Part shown: piece after piece, positions 16,320 to 24,215 of the stretch
How positions within the stretch are numbered: position 1 is the stretch's first letter
Layout: each line of letters starts with the position of its first letter
Source: Planctomycetota bacterium
Lineage (GTDB): Bacteria; Planctomycetota; UBA1135; GCA-002686595
Reading direction: 5' to 3'
DNA: 64,000 nt
Assembly: GCA_016795205.1 (NCBI GenBank)
Contig: JAEUHZ010000033.1
Coordinates: forward strand, 1 to 64,000
Notes under the pieces: generated by a model
Database searches by the model: none
What the model was told of the DNA's origin: nothing
What the model saw: only the letters and a program-made list of their open reading frames with translations
Translations under genes and position numbers: made by a program

Positions 16320-17738
16320 GTGCCCCGCCCGCCGCCGACCCGCGCGCCGTCCGGCCCCTCGCCCTTCGCGCGCGGACCGACGGGAATGTCGGGTGCGGTC
16401 ACGCTGGTGCTGGGCCTCTTGCTGCTCGGCTACCTGTTCGTGGCTTCGCTCACGATCCCGACGCTGGGCCGTGCGGCCGCGTTCGAGGGGGCGCCCGATA
16501 GCGTCGCGCGCGCCTTCGATCGCCGGCTCGAGCTCGCGGCCGCGCTCGAGGACCTGCCGGAGTGGGAGCGCGCCGCCCTCGCACCCTTCGTGCCGGCCGG
16601 CGCCCACACGGCCGAGGAGGCGCTCGCGGCGTTTCGCGGCGTGATCGAGGGCGCACGCGCGCGACGCGCCGACGACGGCGCGGAGCCCGAGGTTCGCGCC
16701 GCGCAGCTCGACACGCTGCGCGCGCGGCGCGTCGTGCTGCTCGCCGAGCGCGGACGGCTCGAAGAGGCGCAGGGCGATCTCGACGAGCTCGCGCGCGCGG
16801 GGCACGCGGCGTTCGTCGCCGCGGCGCGCGCCCTGGCACGCGGCGAGGCGCGCCTGGCCGACCTGGCGCTGGCCGGCGAGGGCTGGATCGGCCGCACCGC
16901 GCGCGCCCGGGCTGGCGGCGAGGAGCGTCCAGCCCCCGGCGAGCGCACGCTCGCGGCACTGCGCGTGGCGCGCGCCACGGCACTGCTGGTCGTCGTGGGC
17001 CTGACGGCGCTGCTCGCCTGGCTGGTCCGGGGTCGGCCGCCGATCGTGGCTGGAGCGCTCGCGATCCCGGCGCCCTGGACGCCGCAGACCGGCTTCGGCG
17101 TGCTCGTGCGCGCGGCCTTCCTGGCAGTCGTGGTCTCCGTCGCGTTCGGGGTGTGGATCGAGCGCAGCGGAGCGCAACTGCTGTGGGCTCCCGCCGTGCT
17201 CCTGGCCTCCGCTCCGCTCCTCGTCCTGGCCCGACGCCACCTGGCGTCGCCGATCGGGATCGGTGCGGGCGAGCTGCTGGGCGGGCCGATCGCGCTGCCG
17301 ACCGCGGCGCTCGCAGCGCTGGGCCTGTTCGCGCTGGAGCGCCTCGGCGGCGGCGCGCTCCGCAACGCCGCCTTGGCTCTGGGCGCCAGCGATCCCTGGG
17401 TCTTCGAGGTCGGCGACCTGTCCGCGTCCGACGCCGCGTTCTGGTGGACTGCGCTGGCCGGCGTGGTCGCGGGCGTCCTGGCGCAGACGCTGGCCTTCGC
17501 GGGCATCCTGTTCCCGAGCCTGCGCCACGTGCACGGACCGGTGCACGCTGCGGTGCTGACCGGCCTGTTGTATTCGGCCATCCAGACCACGTCCTTCCCG
17601 CGGATGCTGGCGCTGGCCTGGGCGGGAGTGGCGTACGCGCTCTCCGCCGAGCGCACGCGCAGTCTGATCCCTGCCCTGCTGGCCGCGGCGACCGGGTTCG
17701 CCCTGGATCAGGCCTTCTTCGCCCTGCTCTACCGCTGA
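16320..17738 (+). CDS. Membrane protein with a degenerate CPBP (CAAX-protease-like) C-terminal domain
   Basis: This protein has up to 472 residues. An N-terminal helix (SGAVTLVLGLLLLGYLF) precedes an Ala/Arg/Glu-rich helical extracytoplasmic part to about residue 215. Six or seven hydrophobic helices follow. The last part resembles the CPBP intramembrane metalloprotease fold: LAFAGILFPSLRHVHGP corresponds to the EExxxR segment and HAAVLTGLLYSAIQ to the following His helix. The two catalytic glutamates are missing, so activity of the usual kind is unlikely. The start is either GTG 16320, preceded by a TATCGT hexamer, or ATG 16386. Its end overlaps the opposing peptidase gene by 10 bases. Confidence 0.6.
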   Translation: MPRPPPTRAPSGPSPFARGPTGMSGAVTLVLGLLLLGYLFVASLTIPTLGRAAAFEGAPDSVARAFDRRLELAAALEDLPEWERAALAPFVPAGAHTAEEALAAFRGVIEGARARRADDGAEPEVRAAQLDTLRARRVVLLAERGRLEEAQGDLDELARAGHAAFVAAARALARGEARLADLALAGEGWIGRTARARAGGEERPAPGERTLAALRVARATALLVVVGLTALLAWLVRGRPPIVAGALAIPAPWTPQTGFGVLVRAAFLAVVVSVAFGVWIERSGAQLLWAPAVLLASAPLLVLARRHLASPIGIGAGELLGGPIALPTAALAALGLFALERLGGGALRNAALALGASDPWVFEVGDLSASDAAFWWTALAGVVAGVLAQTLAFAGILFPSLRHVHGPVHAAVLTGLLYSAIQTTSFPRMLALAWAGVAYALSAERTRSLIPALLAAATGFALDQAFFALLYR

Positions 17739-18589
17739 GAGCGCGGCGCCTCTCGCATCGGCGTGAACCGGTCGCCGGCGCGATGCACCCCCAGCACGAC
17801 GCCCTCCGCGGAGTGTCCCTGCCCGGCTTCCGCCCCCCGGCGCGACGCGCGACGGGCGTCGACGACGACGACGCCGCCGTCGCCGACGACCTCGCAATCG
17901 CCGCCGGGATGCAGCACGACCGCCGTGCGCTCGTCGACGCCGACGCCCACGAGCTCCGGCCGGTCAAGCACCGCCGCGAGCAAGCGGTTGAAGCGCTGGC
18001 GCTTCAGGAAGTGCTGATCGACGAGCGCGCCCTCCCACAGGCCGAGCCCGGCGGAGAGCACGGTCCCGCCCGCGCGGACGCTCTGGAGGTCGGCGCTGTC
18101 GCCGCCGACGATCATCACCGCGCCCAGGACCGCGGCGCCCGCGCTCGTGCCCCCGACGACCGCGCCGTCCTGGTACCGGCCACGGATCGCATCGAGCAGC
18201 CCGGCCTCGCGCAGCGCGGACATGAGCCGATTCTGGTCCCCGCCGGGCATCCACACGAACGCGGCCGCGGCGATTTGCCGGCGCGCGCGCGCCGCGTCGC
18301 TGAGTTCGAGGACCTCGACCTCCCGTGCGCCGTGCTCGCGCCAGAACTCGGCGCTCTTGGCCCCAGCGTCCTCCGCGCTGGAGGCCTGCGGCACGATGAG
18401 CATGCGCGCACCGGGCCCGCCTGCCAGCTCTAGCGCGCGGGCCACCACGGCCGCAGTCGTCCCGCCGCCGCCAACGGCCACGAGCCAGCCCTTGGGGGCC
18501 GACCCACGACCGGTCGCCTCGGTCTGTGGCGCAGCGGTCCAGGGGGCGGTCGAAATGGACAAGAACAAGGCCAGGAGCAGCGGTCGCAT
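17729..18589 (-). CDS. Secreted cyanophycinase-like peptidase (S51 family)
   Basis: This 286-residue protein has an N-terminal signal peptide (MRPLLLALFLSISTAPWTA). Its S51 peptidase domain is like cyanophycinase, which cuts beta-Asp-Arg bonds in the storage polymer cyanophycin. The nucleophile Ser149 sits in the hallmark GGTSAGAAVLG. Other family segments are LVAVGGGGT, FVWMPGGDQNRLM, LGLWEGALVDQHF and GVGVDERTAVVL. The signal peptide suggests an extracellular or periplasmic (CphE-like) enzyme or a related isoaspartyl dipeptidase. No cyanophycin synthetase is in the window, so the natural substrate is open. It is divergent from the sigma factor gene. Confidence 0.82.
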   Translation of the reverse strand: MRPLLLALFLSISTAPWTAAPQTEATGRGSAPKGWLVAVGGGGTTAAVVARALELAGGPGARMLIVPQASSAEDAGAKSAEFWREHGAREVEVLELSDAARARRQIAAAAFVWMPGGDQNRLMSALREAGLLDAIRGRYQDGAVVGGTSAGAAVLGAVMIVGGDSADLQSVRAGGTVLSAGLGLWEGALVDQHFLKRQRFNRLLAAVLDRPELVGVGVDERTAVVLHPGGDCEVVGDGGVVVVDARRASRRGAEAGQGHSAEGVVLGVHRAGDRFTPMREAPRSQR

Positions 18590-18671
18590 GACCCCGAGGC
18601 TCGCGGGTCCTCGGACGGCCGTCAACGGACGCCGGCCGGATGGCCCCGCCGGGCCCGCAAACGAGGGCCGG

Positions 18672-18688
18672 CTCCGTGAATCACGGAG
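18672..18688. promoter_or_regulatory. Perfect inverted repeat between divergent genes (operator candidate)
   Basis: CTCCGTG (18672-18678) and CACGGAG (18682-18688) are perfect inverted arms around AAT. The site lies between the divergent cyanophycinase-like gene (start 18589) and the ECF sigma gene (start 18798). Its symmetry and spacing fit a dimeric repressor operator, but no regulator is assigned. Confidence 0.35.
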
Positions 18689-18797
18689 GGGAGCACCGCC
18701 GAACACGCCGTGGGCGCTGGGCCAGCGCGCGGTCTGCTACGGGTTGCGACCTCGCGAGCGCGGCCTCGGCTTCTCCCTGCTCCGACGCGTGACTACC

Positions 18798-19484
18798 ATG
18801 ACCGCTCAGCTCTCGATCCGGACCGCGTCGCGCTCGGCGCCGCGGCTCCGCTCCGAGCCGCGACTCGTCCCGCGCAGCCTCCAACAGCGTCCGTCCTTGG
18901 CAGACCCCATCCTCCACCGCGTGGCAGCGGGCGAACCGGGCGCGGTCCAGGAGTGCCTGGATCGCTATGGCGGCCTCGTGTGGTCGCTGGCTCGCCGCTT
19001 CTGCCCCCAGCGCGAGGAGGCCGAGGACGCCGTCCAGGAGGTCTTCATCGAGATCTGGAACAAGGCCAAGCGCTACGACGCGACCCTGTCCAGCGAGATC
19101 ACGTTCATCGCCATGATCGCCCGGCGCCGGCTGATCGACCGCGGCCGCCGTCGGCAGCGCGCGCTCCAGGCCGATGGGCTCGAGGACGAGAACATCCTGC
19201 CGGCCGCGGAGGACCGCGCCCAGGAACTCGTCGACGTCGGCGACGAGGTCGAACGCGCGCAGAAGGCGCTGGCGAAGCTGCGCCCGGACGAGCAGAAGGT
19301 CCTGCGGCTGTCGATCTACGAGGGGATGTCCCACGACCAGATCGCGAAGGCCACCGCGCTGCCGCTGGGAACCGTGAAGACGCACCTGCGCCGCGGCCTG
19401 ATCCGTGTGCGCGAGCTGCTGGGGGCCGGCCCGATCGACTCCGGTGCGCGCGAGGAGCCCCAGGAGGAAGGAGTGCAGCCCTGA
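18798..19484 (+). CDS. ECF RNA polymerase sigma factor, SigK-like
   Basis: This 228-residue sigma-70 family factor directs RNA polymerase to a stress or envelope regulon. After a basic N-terminal extension of about 35 residues, region 2 is seen as EAEDAVQEVFIEIWNKAKRYD. Region 4 is seen as YEGMSHDQIAKATALPLG with the recognition helix TVKTHLRRGLIRVRELL. The next gene, overlapping as TGATG, encodes a membrane protein with an RskA-like domain. This pairing is typical of SigK-type ECF sigma factors. The start is ATG 18798, as the frame upstream does not look coding. Autoregulation is likely in such pairs but cannot be shown here. Confidence 0.92.
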   Translation: MTAQLSIRTASRSAPRLRSEPRLVPRSLQQRPSLADPILHRVAAGEPGAVQECLDRYGGLVWSLARRFCPQREEAEDAVQEVFIEIWNKAKRYDATLSSEITFIAMIARRRLIDRGRRRQRALQADGLEDENILPAAEDRAQELVDVGDEVERAQKALAKLRPDEQKVLRLSIYEGMSHDQIAKATALPLGTVKTHLRRGLIRVRELLGAGPIDSGAREEPQEEGVQP

Positions 19485-20332
19485 TGCACCGCCCCCTGCG
19501 CGACCGACCCGAAGGCCCCGAGGAGGATCGCCTCTTCGACCTGATGCGCGAGCGCGCCGTCCACGGGCTCGAGGACGACGAATTGCGCGAGCTGAATCGG
19601 CTCGCCGCGCTGCACGCCGACGTCGACGTGGAGTGCTACGACCGCACGGCGGCCGCGCTCGACCTCGTGTTCTCCGGCCGCCGCTGCCCGCCGCTGCCGG
19701 AGGAGCTCAAGCGTCGCATCGCCAGCACGGCGCCGCGTGCGGTGGGCGCGGCGGTCCGTCCGCGCCCCTCCAGCGTCCGCGTGCACTCGCCGCCCGACTC
19801 GTCGCCCTCGATGGCGCCCGTGCCGCCCCCGCCGACGCGCAGGGCGAACTGGCCGGCGTGGTCGGGCTGGATCGCCGCGACGGCCGCGGCCCTGGTGGCG
19901 GTGCTGGGCTGGACCCGGGAGCCCGCGCCGCCGGACCCCACGCAGGTCGCACGCGTCTTGCAGCGCGAGGTCGATGCCGCGCCCGACTGCATCGTCCTGC
20001 CGTGGAAGCCGACCGAAGACCCCGATGGCCGCGCGGTGAGCGGCGACCTCCACTGGAGCACGGCCCTGCAGAAGGGCTACATGCGCTTCCGCGGGCTGCC
20101 CGCCAACGATCCGGCGCAGAAGCAGTACCAGCTGTGGATCTTCGACGAGCCGCGAGGCACGGACCATCCCGTCGACGGGGGCGTGTTCGACGTGGTCGGC
20201 GGAGAGGTCGTGATCCCGATCGACGCCAAGATCCGCGTCAACGCTCCGGCCTTGTTCGCGGTCACGGCCGAGCCGCCGGGCGGTGTCGTGGTCAGCAAGC
20301 GCGAGCACATCATCTCGCTGGCCCAGCTCTGA
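19484..20332 (+). CDS. Anti-sigma factor with RskA-like domain
   Basis: This 282-residue single-pass membrane protein is predicted to hold the preceding ECF sigma factor inactive. The cytosolic N-terminal part (ERAVHGLEDDELRELNRL) is an anti-sigma helical bundle without a zinc-binding HxxxCxxC motif. A Pro/Ser-rich linker leads to one transmembrane helix (WSGWIAATAAALVAVLGW, near residue 130). The outer domain fits the anti-sigma-K family: GDLHWSTALQKGYMRFRG, YQLWIFDEPRGTDHPVDG and a final TAEPPGGVVVSKREHI. Start and stop overlap with the sigma gene shows co-translation. Confidence 0.88.
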   Translation: MHRPLRDRPEGPEEDRLFDLMRERAVHGLEDDELRELNRLAALHADVDVECYDRTAAALDLVFSGRRCPPLPEELKRRIASTAPRAVGAAVRPRPSSVRVHSPPDSSPSMAPVPPPPTRRANWPAWSGWIAATAAALVAVLGWTREPAPPDPTQVARVLQREVDAAPDCIVLPWKPTEDPDGRAVSGDLHWSTALQKGYMRFRGLPANDPAQKQYQLWIFDEPRGTDHPVDGGVFDVVGGEVVIPIDAKIRVNAPALFAVTAEPPGGVVVSKREHIISLAQL

Positions 20333-20337
20333 CGGCG

Positions 20338-20354
20338 GCGCGGCGGCGCCGCGC
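20338..20354 (+). terminator. Short GC hairpin after the anti-sigma gene
   Basis: GCGCGGC (20338-20344) pairs with GCCGCGC (20348-20354) around GGC, starting 6 bases after the anti-sigma stop. There is no T-tract. A TATACT hexamer follows at 20367, so this may separate the sigma operon from the next one. Confidence 0.3.
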
Positions 20355-20366
20355 GCGGGAGGCTCG

Positions 20367-20372
20367 TATACT
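20367..20372 (+). promoter_or_regulatory. -10-like hexamer before the three-gene operon
   Basis: TATACT matches the sigma-70 -10 consensus at five of six positions and ends 10 bases before the ATG at 20383. No -35 box is clear at 17 bases upstream, where the GC hairpin lies. Confidence 0.35.
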
Positions 20373-20382
20373 CCCCGCCCCC

Positions 20383-21375
20383 ATGCTGCGCATCCTCCAC
20401 GTCGGACTGGGTCCCCTAGGCGTCAAGATCGTGACGGACCTCCACGAACGCGGCCTGGGCCGCGTCGTCGCCGCGGTCGACGTCGCGCCGCCGCTCGCGG
20501 GCCGGAAGCTCGCGGACGTCGTCGCCGGGCTCCAGTCGGACGTCGTCGTGCGCGCGGACCTCGACGTCGACCCCCGGTCCTACGACGCGGCGATCGTCAC
20601 GACGTCGAGCGACATGGGCGCGTGCGCGCCGACCTTCCACGCGCTGCTCGAACGCGGGGCGACGGTCGTCAGCACGTGCGAGGAGCTGTCGTGGCCCTAC
20701 CTGCGTCACGCGGCACTCGCGCGCGACCTCGACGCCCTCGCGCGGAAGACCGGCGGCCGGCTCCTCGGGACCGGCGTGAACCCGGGGTTCCTGATGGACG
20801 CGTTCCCCGTGGCGGCGACCGCGATCTCGCGCTCGGTCCGCGGCGTCGAGGTCCACCGCTTCCAGGACGCCTCGTCGCGCCGTATCCCGTTCCAGAAGAA
20901 GATCGGCGTGGGACTCGACGACGCGCAGTTCTCGGCGCAGGTCGCGGCCGGCACGCTGCGACACGTGGGGCTGGGCGAGTCCCTGCACTTCGTCGCGGCG
21001 CGCCTGGGTTTGAAGGTCTCGCGCTGGGAGGAGGACATCGCGCCGGTCTACGCCGACAGGGATCTGCCGAGCGGGCTCGGCCTCGTCCCGGAGGGTCGGA
21101 TCTGCGGCGTGCGCCAGGAGGCGCGCGGCTACGACGGGCACCGCTTGGTCGTGAACCTGAAGTTCCAAGCCGCCATCGGCCAGCAGGATCCGCACGACCG
21201 CGTGATCGTCGATGGCGTGCCGGCCATCGACCTCGTGTGGCGTGGCGGCGTCCAGGGCGACATCGCCACGAGCGCGATCACGCTGAACGCGATCGCCGCG
21301 CTGCGCGCGGCGCCGCCGGGCCTGCACACGATGGCCACGATCCCGCTGGTTTCCTGCACGCCCCCGGCGAGCTGA
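20383..21375 (+). CDS. 2,4-diaminopentanoate-dehydrogenase-like amine dehydrogenase (DapB family)
   Basis: This 330-residue NAD(P)-dependent oxidoreductase begins with a Rossmann motif (LHVGLGPLGVKIVTDL). It has the segments typical of 2,4-diaminopentanoate dehydrogenase and related amine dehydrogenases: STCEELSWPYLRH, GTGVNPGFLMDAFP, QDASSRRIPFQKKIGVGL and RHVGLGESLHF. These enzymes interconvert an amine and a ketone next to an amino acid. It heads a three-gene operon; the next start is 4 bases beyond its stop. The ornithine-fermentation partners (OrtAB, OraSE) are absent, so its role is probably different from the clostridial one. The family call is firm and the substrate is unknown. Confidence 0.82.
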   Translation: MLRILHVGLGPLGVKIVTDLHERGLGRVVAAVDVAPPLAGRKLADVVAGLQSDVVVRADLDVDPRSYDAAIVTTSSDMGACAPTFHALLERGATVVSTCEELSWPYLRHAALARDLDALARKTGGRLLGTGVNPGFLMDAFPVAATAISRSVRGVEVHRFQDASSRRIPFQKKIGVGLDDAQFSAQVAAGTLRHVGLGESLHFVAARLGLKVSRWEEDIAPVYADRDLPSGLGLVPEGRICGVRQEARGYDGHRLVVNLKFQAAIGQQDPHDRVIVDGVPAIDLVWRGGVQGDIATSAITLNAIAALRAAPPGLHTMATIPLVSCTPPAS

Positions 21376-21379
21376 GCCC

Positions 21380-22474
21380 ATGGCGCGGATCGCCCTCGAG
21401 GGCGCGGCCGCGGCCCGCGCGTGCATCCGGGGCCGGGACTTGGTCGCGTTCGCGGGCTGCGACTACCTGGGCCTCGCGCACGACTCCGAAGTCGAGGCTG
21501 CGCTGCGCGCCGGGGTCGAACGCTATGGCATCTCCGCCAGCGCCTCGCGCGTCACCACCGGCAATGCGGTCGCGCACGAAGAGCTGGAGCGCGACCTCGC
21601 GCGGTTCCTGGGACTCGAGGCGGCACTGCTCGTGCCCGATGGATACCTGGCGAGCCAGATCCTCTTCCAGGGCCTCGCGTGCCGGGATCCCGCGGTGATC
21701 GTCGACCGCGAGGCGCACGTCAGCATCCGCGACGCGCTCGCGGCCAGCTCGATCCAGGGGCGCGACTACGAGTTCTGCGACGCGCGCTCGGCCGCAGAAT
21801 CCGCACGCGCGACGGGCTCGGACGCGCTCGTCGTCGTCACCGACGGCGCGTACCCCGTGATGCGCGGCATCGCGCCGCTCGCCGAGCTCCTGGCGCTCGT
21901 TCCGCAGTCGGGTCTCCTCGTCGTCGACGACTGCCACGGCACCGGCGTGCTGGGCGCGCGTGGCCGCGGCAGCCACGAGCACGCGGGAATCGTCGATCCA
22001 CGGCTCGTCCTGCTCGGCACGCTGTCCAAGGCGCTGGGTTGCTTCGGCGGCTTCGTCGCCGGACCGCGCGCCTTGATCGACGAGGTCGTGACGCGCTCGC
22101 GCGCCTTCGTCGGGTCGACGCCGATCCCTCCGGCGCTCGCGCTCGCGGCCTGCGCGGCGATCGCGATCCTGGAGCGCGACGCGAGCCGCATCGCCCGTCT
22201 GCGCGCCAACGTCGAGCGCGTGCGCGCCGTGCTGCACAGTGCGGGCATCGGCACGCACGACCTGCCGCTGCCCGTGTTCGCGTGGAAGGCCCGGACGCCG
22301 GAAGCTGGCGAGCGCGCGCATGCCGCACTCCTCGAGCGCGGCGTGCTGGTCCCCCACGTGCGCTATCCCGACGGCCTGGGGAGCTACTTCCGCTTGGCGG
22401 TGAGCGCGGCGCACGACGACACGGCGCTCGCGCGGCTCGCAGCCGCGCTGCGCCCGTCCCTGGAGGTCGCATGA
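21380..22474 (+). CDS. Alpha-oxoamine synthase (KBL/BioF/SPT-like PLP enzyme)
   Basis: This 364-residue fold-type I PLP enzyme belongs to the family that joins an amino acid to an acyl-CoA with loss of CO2, giving an aminoketone. The lysine that binds PLP is K217 in LGTLSKALGCFGG. The D-x-x-H motif is VVDDCHGTGVLG (D183, H186). The early segment AFAGCDYLGLA replaces the usual NYLG entry. It is slightly short at the N-terminus for BioF (about 385 residues). Relatives include glycine C-acetyltransferase, BioF and serine palmitoyltransferase. The neighbouring amine dehydrogenase and decarboxylase argue against a simple biotin role. Its stop overlaps the next ATG as ATGA. Confidence 0.85.
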   Translation: MARIALEGAAAARACIRGRDLVAFAGCDYLGLAHDSEVEAALRAGVERYGISASASRVTTGNAVAHEELERDLARFLGLEAALLVPDGYLASQILFQGLACRDPAVIVDREAHVSIRDALAASSIQGRDYEFCDARSAAESARATGSDALVVVTDGAYPVMRGIAPLAELLALVPQSGLLVVDDCHGTGVLGARGRGSHEHAGIVDPRLVLLGTLSKALGCFGGFVAGPRALIDEVVTRSRAFVGSTPIPPALALAACAAIAILERDASRIARLRANVERVRAVLHSAGIGTHDLPLPVFAWKARTPEAGERAHAALLERGVLVPHVRYPDGLGSYFRLAVSAAHDDTALARLAAALRPSLEVA

Positions 22475-23697
22475 GGCCGGCCGCGCTCGACGACGCGCTG
22501 CTCGCCCGGCTCGCACGCGAGCACGGCACCCCGCTGTACGTCTACGACGCTGGAACGGTCGAGGCCCGCATCCGCGATCTCGCCGGCTTCGACCGCGTGC
22601 GCTACGCGCAGAAGGCGAACTCGAACCTGGCGGTGCTGGGCGTCGTCAAACGCGCGGGGGCCTTCGTCGACGCGGTGTCCGCCGGCGAGATCGAGCGCGC
22701 GCTGCGCGCGGGCTTCGACCCGCGCACGATCGTGTTCACGGCCGACCTGTTCGATCGCGCGGCCCTGGCAGCGCTGGCGCGGTACCGCTGCCCGGTGAAC
22801 CTGGGCTCGCCATTCCAGGTCGAGCAGTACGCCGCGCTGGGCACGGGAACGGACGTCATCCTGCGCGTGAATCCGGGCTTCGGGCACGGGCATGGGCGCA
22901 AGGTCAACACCGGCGGCGAGTCGAGCAAGCACGGGATCTGGCACACGGAGCTCGAGTCCGTGGTCGCGCGCGCGCGCCGCGCCAGCTTGCGCGTGCGCGG
23001 CCTGCACGTGCACATCGGCAGCGGCGCGGACTTCGAGAACCTGGCGCGCGTGCGCGAGGCGTTGCGACGGCTGGCACCGGTCGCGGGGCCCGATCTGGCC
23101 GTGATCTCGGCCGGCGGCGGACTGTCGATCCCCTATCGCGAGGGCGAGGAGCGCGTCGACGTCGCGCGCTACGTACGCGAGTGGCTCGAGACGAAGCGCG
23201 CGATCGAGGACGACCTGGGCCGCGCGATCGAGCTCGAGTGCGAGCCCGGTCGCTACCTGACCGCCGAGTGCGGCGTGCTCGTCGCCGAGGTCCGCGGCAT
23301 GAAGCGCAGCGGCAGCGTGGACTACGTGCTGATCGACGCCGGGTTCCACACGCTCGTGCGCCCGGCGATGTACGGCGCGTACCACCGCGTCACGGCGATC
23401 GGCAAGCCGGCAGCACCGTCGAAGCCCACGGTCGTCGCGGGCCCCCTGTGCGAATCCGGCGACGTGATGACGCAGAAGGACGGCGGACTCCTGGACCCCC
23501 AGCCTCTCCCTGAGCTCGCCACGGGCGACCTCGTGTGCGTGCACGACGCCGGCGCCTACGCCATGGCGATGGCCTCGAACTACAACACGCAGCCCTTCCC
23601 GGCCGAGGTGCTCGTCGACGGCGGCCGGGCGCGTCTCGTGCGCCGGAGGCAGACGTTCGACGCGCTGCTGGCCGACGAGACCGGGCTCGAAGCCTGA
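22471..23697 (+). CDS. Diaminopimelate/ornithine-type PLP decarboxylase (LysA-like)
   Basis: This 408-residue fold-type III PLP decarboxylase has an alanine-racemase-like barrel and a C-terminal beta domain. The PLP lysine is K48 in YAQKANSNLAVL. Also visible are HVHIGSGADFENL, the Gly-rich phosphate loop AGGGLSIPY, ECEPGRYLTAECG and the active-site motif GPLCESGDVM. The order and length fit DAP decarboxylase (lysA), and it could serve lysine synthesis. However, its location as third gene after an amine dehydrogenase and an alpha-oxoamine synthase suggests it may act in their pathway. No other lysine genes are in the window. Confidence 0.85.
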   Translation: MRPAALDDALLARLAREHGTPLYVYDAGTVEARIRDLAGFDRVRYAQKANSNLAVLGVVKRAGAFVDAVSAGEIERALRAGFDPRTIVFTADLFDRAALAALARYRCPVNLGSPFQVEQYAALGTGTDVILRVNPGFGHGHGRKVNTGGESSKHGIWHTELESVVARARRASLRVRGLHVHIGSGADFENLARVREALRRLAPVAGPDLAVISAGGGLSIPYREGEERVDVARYVREWLETKRAIEDDLGRAIELECEPGRYLTAECGVLVAEVRGMKRSGSVDYVLIDAGFHTLVRPAMYGAYHRVTAIGKPAAPSKPTVVAGPLCESGDVMTQKDGGLLDPQPLPELATGDLVCVHDAGAYAMAMASNYNTQPFPAEVLVDGGRARLVRRRQTFDALLADETGLEA

Positions 23698-23744
23698 TCG
23701 ACTCACCGACCCGAACCCACCTGGAATGACCTGAGGTACCCGCA

Positions 23745-24169
23745 ATGGCCAAGAAGAAGCCCGACCATCGCGACGCGGAGCTCGTCCTCCGTCTCTACGA
23801 CCTGCGCCGCGAGCCGGTCATGCGCGCGTCGCGCAGTGGCTACCGCGCACGTTCGAGGACGTCGTGGCCATCACCCAGCCGAGCCATCCGCAGAACGCAG
23901 CTTGGCGGCAGGTCTCGAGCTACTGGGAGATGGCGTACGGGTTCGCACGCCACGGGGTCCTGCACGCCGACCTCCTGGCGGAGAACGGCGTCGAGGGCCT
24001 GATCCTCTACGCGAAGATCGAGCCGCACCTGCCCCGGCTGCGGAAGGAGCTCTCCCCCACGATCCTGCAGAATGCGGAGTGGATGGCCCGCAAGTCGGCC
24101 GTGGCTCGGAAGCGTCTCGAGATCGTGAAGATGCGCATCGCCGCCCAGATGGCGGCTGCGAAGGCTTGA
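23745..24169 (+). pseudogene. Small conserved-type protein interrupted by a frameshift
   Basis: An ATG at 23745 begins MAKKKPDHRDAELVLRLYDL and reads well through REPVMRAS. The frame then becomes nonsense at about 23824-23836. From there the +2 frame continues naturally (QWLPRTFEDVVAITQPSHPQ) to TGA at 24167-24169, ending EIVKMRIAAQMAAAKA. Joined, the product would be about 140 residues, soluble and helical, with WRQVSSYWEMAYGFARHGV in the middle. I recall N-termini with DAELVLRLYDLRRE in uncharacterised proteins of Planctomycetota and similar phyla. One missing base, either a true mutation or a sequencing error, would explain it. The function is unknown. Confidence 0.7.
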
Positions 24170-24215
24170 GATCCGCGCGGCCCCGCGCCGAGGATCAGGA
24201 GAGGAGTCCGAACCC

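Noticed and set aside
16320-17738. Active CAAX-type intramembrane protease
   Set aside because: The fold resembles CPBP proteins, but the two glutamates required for activity are missing.
20383-23697. Ornithine fermentation operon
   Set aside because: Only the dehydrogenase-like gene fits. OrtA/OrtB thiolase, ornithine racemase and the aminomutase genes are absent and the two partner genes belong to other families.
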